Assembly (NCBI GenBank): GCA_016210785.1
Contig: JACQTN010000550.1
Coordinates: forward strand, 1 to 8,952
DNA: 8,952 nt
Source of the DNA: Armatimonadota bacterium
GTDB lineage: Bacteria > Sysuimicrobiota > Sysuimicrobiia > Sysuimicrobiales > JACQTN01
Direction of reading: 5' to 3'
Under the pieces are notes generated by a model. The model saw nothing but the letters and a program-made list of their open reading frames with translations. It was not told where the DNA came from and searched no databases. The translations under genes were made by a program, and so were the position numbers. Positions 1-5,556 of this stretch are shown here, in pieces (position 1 is the first letter of the stretch; every line of letters starts with the position of its first letter).

Positions 1-78
1 CCCCCCACCACCCTGCAGGCCGTGTGCGGATCGAACGGGATTCCGAGACAACATGCTAGACTGGAATGTCGGGACCAT
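1..78 (-). CDS. Possible N-terminal fragment of a gene running off the left edge
   Basis: A minus-strand frame opens at an ATG (76-78) and stays open for 26 codons to the window edge. It starts about 46 bases downstream of the predicted transcription start of the leftward promoter at 131-159, and an AGGAA lies about 9 bases before the ATG. The visible residues begin MVPTFQSS and match no family I recognise. A second in-frame ATG comes eight codons later. The promoter and operator show that something is transcribed leftward, but the exact start and product cannot be fixed from so short a piece. Confidence 0.3.
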   Translation of the reverse strand, partial: MVPTFQSSMLSRNPVRSAHGLQGGGG

Positions 79-111
79 CTATCCGGTTCCTGCGGGCGAA
101 CTTTCCAGCAA

Positions 112-135
112 ATTATACTAGTACACTAGGATAAT
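112..135. promoter_or_regulatory. 24-bp palindromic operator candidate
   Basis: The two halves form an inverted repeat with a core of CTAGT/ACTAG arms around a 2-base centre. The symmetry extends outward to 24 bp, and 20 of the 24 positions are symmetric. It covers the -10 element and the expected transcription start of the leftward promoter, the usual place for a repressor dimer. The regulator's family (GntR, TetR, MarR or other) cannot be told from the site. The gene it controls, possibly the regulator itself, lies to the left of the window. Confidence 0.6.
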
Positions 136-159
136 AGATGAATAGCCAATTCCTGTCAA
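131..159 (-). promoter_or_regulatory. Sigma-70-type promoter firing leftward
   Basis: On the minus strand TTGACA (154-159) is separated by exactly 17 bases from TATTAT (131-136). This is a perfect -35 and a 5/6 -10 at ideal spacing. Transcription should start near 124 and read off the left edge. The -10 overlaps the palindrome at 112-135, so the promoter is probably repressed by the factor that binds there. Confidence 0.75.
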
Positions 160-304
160 GGGGGAAAATGGGCGCCGCCGGACAGAAACCGCCGGGTCGC
201 GGCGCGGGGACGCGGGGTCAGAACTGGGACCGCGGGCCGCGGACGACCACCGGCTGGAACGGCGGCGCGGAGCCGGGACGGGCAGGCTGCGCCTAGATCT
301 ACCA

Positions 305-338
305 GGAGCCCTGGCCGGGGATGCCAGGCCGGGGCTCC
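305..338 (-). terminator. GC-rich hairpin after the Rid gene, possible terminator
   Basis: Arms 305-316 and 327-338 pair over 12 bases with one G-U wobble, leaving a 10-base loop. The hairpin begins 27 bases beyond the stop of the Rid-family gene. No T-rich tract follows on either strand, so an intrinsic terminator is uncertain; a Rho-dependent end or a simple mRNA-stabilising stem would fit equally well. Between this hairpin and the promoter at 131-159 (about 160-304) I see only GC-rich sequence without a supportable gene. Confidence 0.4.
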
Positions 339-365
339 CCGCCCGGCCTTGGCCTCCTTTCCCGG

Positions 366-755
366 TTACGCCTCGATGACGGCGTCCACCTCGATCTCCA
401 CCAGCATGTCGGGATGGACCAGCCCGGTGACACCCACCAGCGTCGACGCCGGCCGGATGTCCTTGAAGATCTCTCCGTGGACGCGGACGACTGGCTCCCA
501 CTTCGTCATGTCCGTCACGAAGATGCGGGTGCGGACCACGTCCGCAAACGACGCGCCGGCCTGCTCCAGCGCGCGGCCGATGTTGGCAAACGCCTGCACG
601 GCCTGCGCGTGCATGTCGTCCACGCCCACGATGCTGCCGTCCGGCGCGGTGGCGGTGGTGCCGGAGACGAACACCATGTTGCCGACGCGCACCGCGCGCG
701 AGTATCCCGCGACCGGTTCCCAGCGCCATCCGGAAGAGATCAACTGTCGGGTCAT
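366..755 (-). CDS. Rid-family protein (YjgF/YER057c/UK114) lacking the RidA catalytic arginine
   Basis: This 129-residue protein has the full length of the Rid family. Recognisable blocks are the early strand AVRVGNMVFVSG (21-32), the helix DMHAQAVQAFANIGRALEQAG (47-67) and the C-terminal strand LVEIEVDAV (118-126). The start is the ATG at 753-755, with AGGGAGGT about seven bases upstream; longer in-frame readings lack such a site. Classical RidA enzymes deaminate reactive enamines and imines made by PLP enzymes and need an arginine (Arg105 in E. coli). By my by-eye alignment the matching position is Gly111, in the segment VGVTGLVHP. This suggests a Rid subgroup without imine deaminase activity, whose substrate is unknown. 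It lies 113 bases downstream of the radical SAM gene on the same strand and may share its transcript. Family call is firm; function is open. Confidence 0.9.
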   Translation of the reverse strand: MTRQLISSGWRWEPVAGYSRAVRVGNMVFVSGTTATAPDGSIVGVDDMHAQAVQAFANIGRALEQAGASFADVVRTRIFVTDMTKWEPVVRVHGEIFKDIRPASTLVGVTGLVHPDMLVEIEVDAVIEA

Positions 756-801
756 GACGCAGACCTCCCTCTGTGCGTGATGACGTGTCACTTGGTGGAA
801 T

Positions 802-840
802 GCCGGCCGAACTCCTTGGCGCGCCGGCCGAACTCCCTGG
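802..840. repeat. Two-copy direct repeat between the radical SAM and Rid genes
   Basis: Two 18-base copies (802-819 and 823-840) starting GCCGGCCGAACTCC differ at a single base and repeat with a 21-base period. They lie in the gap between the two minus-strand genes, upstream of the Rid ribosome-binding site. Each copy contains the palindrome GCCGGC. Two turns of the helix between copies would place a bound protein on the same face, but no function is evident. Confidence 0.6.
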
Positions 841-868
841 GCGGGTCGAGGGTGCGCGGAGGTTCCGC

Positions 869-2170
869 TCACGGGGCCAGCAGGCTGAGCTGCTCGGCGG
901 ATGGATTGCGGCGCTCCGTGCGGACACCCGTGCCCTGCGGAATCAGGTAGCGTCGCTTGAGCGCGGCCACTACCTCCTGCACGCGGCGCTGTCGATCGCG
1001 CGCCGCGTACTTGCCCCGGTACACCGCCTGGTACTCCGGGATCAGCGCGGGGTACTTGTGCTCCAGAAACTCGAAGTAGGCGTCGCGCGTCACGTCGCCG
1101 AGGTGAAGGAGCATGCCGCCGAGGAAGCGGGCTCCGTGATCCGTGGCGGCGCGCACCACGGCCTCCAGCGACTCCTCCGCGTCAGTGAGGCCGGGAAGAA
1201 TCGGCGCCACCAGCACGCCCGCCGGCACACCGGCGTCCACCAGGCGCTGCATCGCCCGCAGCCGCTGCAGCGGCGGCGGCGGGTCGGGCTCGATCTGGCG
1301 GGCCAGCGCCGCGTCCATGGTCGTGACGCTGAAGGACACGCTGCACCCCGGCCCCCGCGCCAGTTCCTGCAGCACGTCCAGGTCGCGGACGATCATGGAA
1401 CCTTTCGTCACGATGGATACCGGAGTGCGGAACTCGCCCAGCGCCTGCAGCACCCCGCGGGTGATGCGGTAGCGACCCTCCAGGGGCTGGTAGGGATCCG
1501 TGGCCGTGCCCAGCGCCACCAGTTCGCGCTTCCACGCAGGCCGCGCCAGTTCCCGCCGCAGCACTTCCGGCGCGTTCACCTTGACGTAAATCCGGCGCGT
1601 CCAGTCCCGCACGCCGTCCTCGTCCAGGTACCAGTGAGTGATGCGCGCGAAGCAGTAGACGCAGCCCATGGCGCAGCCGCGGTAGGGGTTGATGGACCAC
1701 CGGAAGGGCATGCCTTCCACGGGGTTGAGGACAGACTTCGCCTCGACCTGGATGTACTGGGCACGAGGAGACGCCCGCGCACCGAGGCAGAGGGGCGGGA
1801 ACGAGGAGGCGGGGGTGGCCGGCGATGAAGTGAGGGTGGAACGAGATGGACCAGGGGCGGACGGAGGGGGCGCCGCGGTGGACGGCGCGGGACCGACGGT
1901 GGCGAGTGCGGCCAGGCCGCGCCCAGCGCGGGACCTCCCGCCGGGAATAGTCGCCGGCCGCGAGCGGATTGAATCGGCGACACCCAGGGGCAGCAGAGCA
2001 GGCTGATCCGGGGTGTTTCCGCACGCGGGGCGTGAACCGCCGGCGCGCGGCGGAAGCCCGGCGCCAGCGCCACTCGTACATGCTTGGCCGGCGCCGGAGC
2101 GCGTGGCGGAATCCACCAGTCCACGATGCTCAGCCGCGCCAGCAAGGGCGCGGCTGAGAGCGGTCGCCAT
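869..2170 (-). CDS. Radical SAM protein of the SplB/Rv2578c type with a long N-terminal extension
   Basis: The core (about residues 138-433 of 433) carries the [4Fe-4S]-binding signature C166-x3-C170-x2-C173 within NPYRGCAMGCVYCFAR. Family blocks follow: ALGTATDPYQPLEGRY (219-234), PVSIVTKGSMIVRDLD (250-265) and VLVAPILPGLTD (319-330). This places it in COG1533, annotated as DNA repair photolyase-like and related to spore photoproduct lyase and M. tuberculosis Rv2578c. The real reaction of this branch is not established. The start is the ATG at 2168-2170, behind GGGGGGAGG and about 25 bases after the predicted transcription start; earlier in-frame starts fall inside the promoter. Residues 1-137 are Ala/Pro/Ser/Gly-rich, match nothing I know and are longer than in Rv2578c. 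No ATG, GTG or TTG near the core offers a shorter start. The promoter contains a LexA-like box, which fits a damage-related role. Confidence 0.85.
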   Translation of the reverse strand: MATALSRALAGAAEHRGLVDSATRSGAGQACTSGAGAGLPPRAGGSRPACGNTPDQPALLPLGVADSIRSRPATIPGGRSRAGRGLAALATVGPAPSTAAPPPSAPGPSRSTLTSSPATPASSFPPLCLGARASPRAQYIQVEAKSVLNPVEGMPFRWSINPYRGCAMGCVYCFARITHWYLDEDGVRDWTRRIYVKVNAPEVLRRELARPAWKRELVALGTATDPYQPLEGRYRITRGVLQALGEFRTPVSIVTKGSMIVRDLDVLQELARGPGCSVSFSVTTMDAALARQIEPDPPPPLQRLRAMQRLVDAGVPAGVLVAPILPGLTDAEESLEAVVRAATDHGARFLGGMLLHLGDVTRDAYFEFLEHKYPALIPEYQAVYRGKYAARDRQRRVQEVVAALKRRYLIPQGTGVRTERRNPSAEQLSLLAP

Positions 2171-2200
2171 GACGGGCCTCCCCCCATTACGGCAGTCCCT

Positions 2201-2229
2201 ACTATATACGAACGTTTGTACGGTGTCAA
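2201..2229 (-). promoter_or_regulatory. Sigma-70 promoter of the radical SAM gene
   Basis: On the minus strand TTGACA (2224-2229) stands exactly 17 bases from TATAGT (2201-2206). Transcription should start near 2195, leaving a leader of about 25 bases that contains the GGGGGGAGG ribosome-binding site before the ATG at 2170. Almost the whole spacer is occupied by a 14-bp near-palindrome, so repressor binding would block RNA polymerase. Confidence 0.8.
2209..2222. promoter_or_regulatory. LexA-like operator, degenerate (CGAACGTTTGTACG)
   Basis: The plus-strand sequence CGAAC-GTTT-GTACG matches the Gram-positive and mycobacterial SOS-box core CGAAC-N4-GTTCG except for one base in the right arm. 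It lies inside the -35/-10 spacer, one base from the -35, close to the position of the better box in the dnaB promoter at 8919-8932. The same bases also form a different symmetric reading, TACGAACGTTTGTA, so another dimeric repressor remains possible. Confidence 0.5.
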
Positions 2230-2292
2230 GAGGTGTGGAAAAGGCAGGGGCCACCTCCGCCCCCATGGAATCCCCCCTCGGGAGGGATGCGC

Positions 2293-3132
2293 GTGCGAAT
2301 CTACATTTCAGTCGACATGGAAGGCATCACCGGAGTGGCGGTCGCCAAGCACGTGGCCCAGGGCGAGAAGGACTACGAGCGGTTCCGCAAGCTCATGACC
2401 CAGGACGCCAACGCCACGGTGGAGGGTGCCCTGGCCGGAGGCGCCACCGACATCGTGGTCAGCGACGGTCACGGGCCGATGACCAACATCCTCATCGAGG
2501 AACTCCATCCCGCGGCCCGGCTGATGAGCGGCAGCAACAAGACGCTCGGCCAGATGGAGGGGATCGATGCCGGCTTCGACGGGGCGCTGTTCGTGGGTTA
2601 CCACCAGCGCGAGGGAGGCGGCGACGGCATCCTCAACCACACCCTTATCAGCCGGATGGTGTACGAGGTACGGCTCAACGGCGAGCCGGTTGACGAGGCC
2701 ACGCTGAACGCGGCCCTGTGCGGCGCATTCAACATTCCGGTGGGACTGATCACGGGCGACAGCGTGACCTGCCACGACGCGGCGCGGCGCATCCCCGGTC
2801 TGATGATCGCGCCGGTGAAGGAGGCGCTGGACCGCCTGGTCGGCCTCAGCCTCACCCCGGAGAAGGCCCACGCGCTGATCCGCGAGCGCGCCAAGCAGGC
2901 GGTGGAGGGCATCAAGGCGGGGCGCATCAAGCCGTACCGCGTCTCCATGCCGGTGACCTTCGAGGTGGACTTCAAGCGGACGTCGCCGGCGCACCACGCC
3001 ACGCTGTTTCCTGGCATCGAGCGCCGGGGGCCGCGCACGATCGCGATCACCGACACCGACTACGTGCGCGGGTTCCGCCAGTTCTGGGGCGCGTTGATCG
3101 TCGGACTCGCGGTGGCGGAGGGGTTGCTGTAG
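2293..3132 (+). CDS. dppA: D-aminopeptidase of the DppA type (peptidase family M55)
   Basis: The protein (279 residues, close to the 274 of B. subtilis DppA) should be a zinc aminopeptidase releasing N-terminal D-amino acids from short peptides. It opens with the family signature ISVDMEG. With the chosen start, Asp8, Glu10, His60 (SDGHG) and His104 (GYH) fall at the same numbers as the B. subtilis zinc ligands. Glu135 aligns with the fifth ligand, Glu133, and His116 with the conserved His115. I chose the GTG at 2293 because GGAGGG (2281-2286) sits six bases before it; the in-frame ATG at 2287 directly abuts that site. No signal peptide or membrane segment is visible, so it should be cytoplasmic. 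No peptide transporter genes flank it here. It is divergent from the radical SAM gene, and I see no clear plus-strand promoter in the gap. Confidence 0.9.
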   Translation: MRIYISVDMEGITGVAVAKHVAQGEKDYERFRKLMTQDANATVEGALAGGATDIVVSDGHGPMTNILIEELHPAARLMSGSNKTLGQMEGIDAGFDGALFVGYHQREGGGDGILNHTLISRMVYEVRLNGEPVDEATLNAALCGAFNIPVGLITGDSVTCHDAARRIPGLMIAPVKEALDRLVGLSLTPEKAHALIRERAKQAVEGIKAGRIKPYRVSMPVTFEVDFKRTSPAHHATLFPGIERRGPRTIAITDTDYVRGFRQFWGALIVGLAVAEGLL

Positions 3133-3220
3133 CGCGGCTCACGCTCGCGCCGTGACTGACGCTCGCGCCCTGCCGCCGCGCAACCGCGCGACCCGCCCAG
3201 CCGCCGGGTACAGAAACTAC

Positions 3221-3250
3221 TTGACAGCGGCGGGTAAAGTAGTGCATAAA
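3221..3250 (+). promoter_or_regulatory. Promoter of the riboswitch/HD-GYP transcript
   Basis: TTGACA (3221-3226) is followed after 18 bases by CATAAA (3245-3250), a perfect -35 and a 4/6 -10 at slightly long spacing. Transcription should start near 3257, giving a leader of about 220 bases before the HD-GYP start codon. An inverted repeat ACTACTT/AAGTAGT (arms 3216-3222 and 3237-3243) straddles the -35 and could be an operator. Upstream, 3133-3210 is GC-rich, with a short direct repeat ACGCTCGCGCC at 3141-3151 and 3159-3169 and no gene I can support. Confidence 0.6.
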
Positions 3251-3263
3251 GATATCACTCAGG

Positions 3264-3284
3264 TCAAACATAATTCAAACATAA
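3264..3284 (+). repeat. Two direct copies of TCAAACATAA, 11 bases apart
   Basis: Identical 10-base copies lie at 3264-3273 and 3275-3284, one helical turn apart. They fall just after the predicted transcription start and just before the riboswitch. The stretch is far more AT-rich than its surroundings. It may be a same-face protein-binding site or an unstructured spacer before the aptamer; I cannot choose between these. Confidence 0.5.
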
Positions 3285-3375
3285 GTTCGGTCTACCGATA
3301 AGGGTAAACCCGCCGCGAGGTGGGGGCACAAAGCCACGGGGCTCACGCGAGCCGGCCGGGCTGCCGAAGGGACCA
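3285..3375 (+). promoter_or_regulatory. Cyclic-di-GMP-I riboswitch (GEMM-I aptamer)
   Basis: The core motifs occur in order: AGGGTAAACC (3301-3310); helix P2 (3309-3314 with 3319-3324) capped by the GNRA tetraloop GCGA (3315-3318); the joining segment CACAAAGCC (3327-3335); helix P3, GGCTC/GAGCC (3340-3344 and 3349-3353); and the closing GGCCGGGCTGCCGA (3354-3367). Outer helix P1 pairs GGTCT (3289-3293) with GGACC (3370-3374). This is the arrangement of GEMM class I aptamers, in which the tetraloop docks into a receptor in P3. The ligand should be cyclic-di-GMP; some GEMM-I relatives prefer cyclic AMP-GMP, which needs a full covariance alignment to exclude. It sits in the leader of an HD-GYP gene, so the sensed molecule is the predicted substrate of the encoded enzyme. 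Confidence 0.9.
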
Positions 3376-3378
3376 TGG

Positions 3379-3414
3379 GGCCTGTCTCTCCATGGGAGCA
3401 CAGGCCGTTTGTTT
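3379..3414 (+). terminator. Riboswitch expression platform: intrinsic terminator
   Basis: GGCCTGT (3379-3385) pairs with ACAGGCC (3400-3406). An inner helix of 3386-3390 with 3394-3398 closes a three-base loop. The T-rich tail GTTTGTTT (3407-3414) follows directly. This is a Rho-independent terminator four bases beyond P1 of the aptamer and 63 bases before the HD-GYP start codon. A competing 8-bp stem, 3373-3380 with 3388-3395, would prevent it from forming and also takes two bases from the 3' strand of P1, so it looks like the antiterminator. Confidence 0.8.
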
Positions 3415-3477
3415 CCCTCCGACTCGCCTCCCGCGGATACCCTTTCCAGCAGGCCGCGCTGCGAAGGAGGGAGCCCC

Positions 3478-4845
3478 ATGACCGGCCCGCCGAAGGTACC
3501 GGAAAGACCCCCTGAGGACCCGCACCCCGGTGACTCACCCGCCTGCCGCGCCACGGCACTGGTCATCATCGCCGCCTCGGCGCTGCTGGTGGCGCGGGAA
3601 CTTCTGGCGCTGCTCCCTCAGACGGGCGCCCTCCCCATTCCGGGTCTGCCGGTGTCGCCGGCCTGGGCGGCCAGCGCCGGCCTTATCGGCCTGGGAGAGC
3701 TGTTCCCGGTCCCGCTGGGCCCCGGCATCCACGTCAACCTGGGTGTCGCCGGGGCCTTCGCCACGCTGTTGATCTTTCCGCCCTCGCAGGTGCTGCCGCT
3801 GGTGACCGCCGGCGTGCTCATCGCCCAGACCATCAACCTGGCGCGCGGGGCGCGGGTCAGACCCGGCGCCGTCTTGTTCAGCCTCGCGCAGTACCTGGCC
3901 ACGTGGAGCGCCGCCGCGGCCGCGTACCGCGCCCTCCAGGCTGAGGGCCTGTTTGCCCACGCGGGGCTATCGTGGATACCGGTGGCGGCGGCCGGCGTGA
4001 CCGCGTTCGTCGCAACCACGCTGGCGATCGCGACGCTCGAGATCGCGCGCACGCGCAATTACACGCCGACGCTGTGGGTCGGCCGGCTGCGGGAAACCTG
4101 GCCGGGATACACGGCATCGCTCGCCCTGGGCACGGCCGCGGCCGGCCTGGCCGTGACCCGTCCGGTGCTGGTGCTGACGCTGGTGCTCTCCGTGGGCCTG
4201 CTCCGCCGGGTGTTCCTGCGCATGGCGCCATACGACCTGCGCCAGCGCAGCGCGCCCTTCGAGCACCTCGTACACATCATCGAGCGGGAGTCGCCGTACA
4301 TAGCCGGACACTCGGAGCGGGTCGCGGACTGGTCCCGCCGGCTGGCCCGCACCCTGGAACTCGGGGAGGACGAGGTCGTGGTCGTGGAGATCGCGGGCCG
4401 GCTGCACGATCTCGGCATGGCCGCCCTGGAGCCGGACATCGAGGGAAAGGCGGGGCCGCTCACGGAGGAGGAGTGGGCCCTGGTGCGGCAGCACCCTGCC
4501 ATCGGCGGTGAGACCATCGCGGCCCTGCCCGGCCTGGAACGTGTCGCGCGCTGCGTCTGGCATCATCACGAGCGCTTCGACGGCAAGGGGTATCCCGACG
4601 GTCTGCAGGGCTTGACGATCCCACCGGGAGCACGCATCATCGCCGTGGCCGACGCCTTTGACGCCATGATCTCCGCACGGCCCTACCGCGCGGCGATGCC
4701 GCGCGAAGAGGCGCTGGTGCAGATCGGGCTCAACGCGGGCACCCAGTTCGATCCTCGCGTGGCCGCGGCGCTGGCGGGACTCGTCCGCACTGAAACCGGC
4801 GTGATGCCGGCGGCGCCACGGGGAGACCTGCTGTGGGAGAAGTGA
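3478..4845 (+). CDS. Membrane-bound HD-GYP protein, predicted cyclic-di-GMP phosphodiesterase
   Basis: HD-GYP enzymes hydrolyse cyclic-di-GMP. In this 455-residue protein a Pro-rich start (1-20) is followed by a hydrophobic region with roughly six or seven membrane segments (about 25-245). A C-terminal HD-GYP domain (about 258-440) follows. Visible motifs are GHSERV (277-282), LHDLGM (309-314), QHPAIGG (338-344), WHHHERFDGKGYPDG (361-375), ARIIAVADAFDAM (385-397) and GTQFDP (421-426). The usual HDxGK lysine is Met314, which may change metal or substrate handling. The ATG at 3478 was chosen for GGAGGG (3466-3471) seven bases upstream; longer readings run back into the riboswitch terminator. 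Expression should be set by the leader riboswitch. The membrane region resembles an integral sensor, ligand unknown. The gene ends one base short of the convergent maf gene. Confidence 0.9.
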   Translation: MTGPPKVPERPPEDPHPGDSPACRATALVIIAASALLVARELLALLPQTGALPIPGLPVSPAWAASAGLIGLGELFPVPLGPGIHVNLGVAGAFATLLIFPPSQVLPLVTAGVLIAQTINLARGARVRPGAVLFSLAQYLATWSAAAAAYRALQAEGLFAHAGLSWIPVAAAGVTAFVATTLAIATLEIARTRNYTPTLWVGRLRETWPGYTASLALGTAAAGLAVTRPVLVLTLVLSVGLLRRVFLRMAPYDLRQRSAPFEHLVHIIERESPYIAGHSERVADWSRRLARTLELGEDEVVVVEIAGRLHDLGMAALEPDIEGKAGPLTEEEWALVRQHPAIGGETIAALPGLERVARCVWHHHERFDGKGYPDGLQGLTIPPGARIIAVADAFDAMISARPYRAAMPREEALVQIGLNAGTQFDPRVAAALAGLVRTETGVMPAAPRGDLLWEK

Positions 4846-4846
4846 G

Positions 4847-5449
4847 TTAGCGGATCCACAGGCCGGCCCGTGCGAGCATGCCCCTGAGCCGGGCCAGCGG
4901 GAGTCCGACGACGTTGTCGTAGTCGCCCTCCACACGCTCTACGAACTGCGCCGCGCCGCCTTGAATGGCGTAGGCACCCGCCTTGTCCATGGGTTCGCCG
5001 CCGGCCACGTACCGCGCGATCTGCTCGTCGGCAAGCCGCCGGAAGGTCACCGCCGTCACCTCGTGCTCCACCAGGCGGACCTCGCGCGCCGCATGCACCA
5101 CCGCCACGCCCGTGATGACCTGGTGGGGGCGCCCGCTCAGGCGCCGCAGCATGCCGGTGGCGGCCTCCGGTGTCGCGGGCTTCCCCAGGCGTTCGGTGTC
5201 CACCACGACCACGGTGTCCGCGGCAACGACGATCGACTCCGGATGGGCGTGCGCGACCTCTTCCGCCTTGGCCAGCGCCAGCCTGCGGACGAACTCCACC
5301 GGCGGGTCGTCCCCCTCTTCCGGAACATGACTGGGGATCACGGCAAAATCGGCCACGAGCCGGCGCAGCAGCCCCACGCGGCGTGGCGAGCGGGAGGCCA
5401 GGATGAGCGGAGGCTCGAAACCCGGAGCGTCACGCGGGCCACGTGGCAT
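4847..5449 (-). CDS. maf: Maf-type nucleoside triphosphate pyrophosphatase
   Basis: This cytoplasmic house-cleaning enzyme hydrolyses nucleoside triphosphates, typically dTTP/UTP or modified bases, to the monophosphate and pyrophosphate. All family blocks are present in its 200 residues: LILASRSPRR (15-24), VVAADTVVVVD (74-84), LGKPATPEAA (88-97), LSGRPHQVITGVAV (104-117), GEPMDKAGAYAIQG (151-164) and VEGDYDNVVGLPL (173-185). The start is taken at the ATG 5447-5449, giving a normal length, although no strong ribosome-binding site precedes it. The extra 14 residues before the ASRSPRR block are charged and poorly conserved. It converges with the HD-GYP gene (one base between stops) and is divergent from the GGDEF gene. 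It has no evident link to cyclic-di-GMP. Which Maf subfamily it belongs to cannot be settled by eye. Confidence 0.93.
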   Translation of the reverse strand: MPRGPRDAPGFEPPLILASRSPRRVGLLRRLVADFAVIPSHVPEEGDDPPVEFVRRLALAKAEEVAHAHPESIVVAADTVVVVDTERLGKPATPEAATGMLRRLSGRPHQVITGVAVVHAAREVRLVEHEVTAVTFRRLADEQIARYVAGGEPMDKAGAYAIQGGAAQFVERVEGDYDNVVGLPLARLRGMLARAGLWIR

Positions 5450-5556
5450 GAAGATTGCTAACTCTCGACCACCAGGCGGCGCGCCGCAGTGTCGGGCGGC
5501 TTCCCACACCCTGGAGCAGCGCCGTCAATGGGGCCGCCGCGAGGTGGTGAAGGGCC

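Noticed and set aside
756..872. Longer Rid-family reading starting at 872
   Set aside because: The added residues cover the tandem repeat and match nothing in the family, whereas the ATG at 755 has an AGGGAGGT site and gives the standard length.
118..927. Long minus-strand open frame over the Rid gene and its flanks, rich in Arg, Gly and Pro
   Set aside because: It is antisense-frame translation of GC-rich DNA overlapping a recognised gene, has no family motif and runs through the promoter region near its 3' end.
2171..2266. Longer radical SAM reading starting upstream of 2170
   Set aside because: It would run through the -35, the -10 and the LexA-like box; the ATG at 2170 has a strong ribosome-binding site just after the predicted transcript start.
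2233..2292. DppA start at 2233 (GTG) or 2287 (ATG)
   Set aside because: The first has no ribosome-binding site and adds a Pro-rich tail; the second abuts GGAGGG with no spacing. The GTG at 2293 also reproduces the numbering of the DppA zinc ligands.
3409..3477. HD-GYP start at 3409
   Set aside because: The codon lies in the T-tract of the terminator and has no ribosome-binding site; the ATG at 3478 has GGAGGG at good spacing.
3967..4935. Long minus-strand open frame opposite the HD-GYP gene
   Set aside because: It mirrors the third-position GC bias of the real gene, has no recognisable motif and overlaps the maf 3' end.
5476..5487. Palindrome GCGGCGCGCCGC between maf and the GGDEF gene
   Set aside because: A 12-base all-GC palindrome is easily expected by chance in DNA of this composition, and it has no promoter or T-tract beside it.
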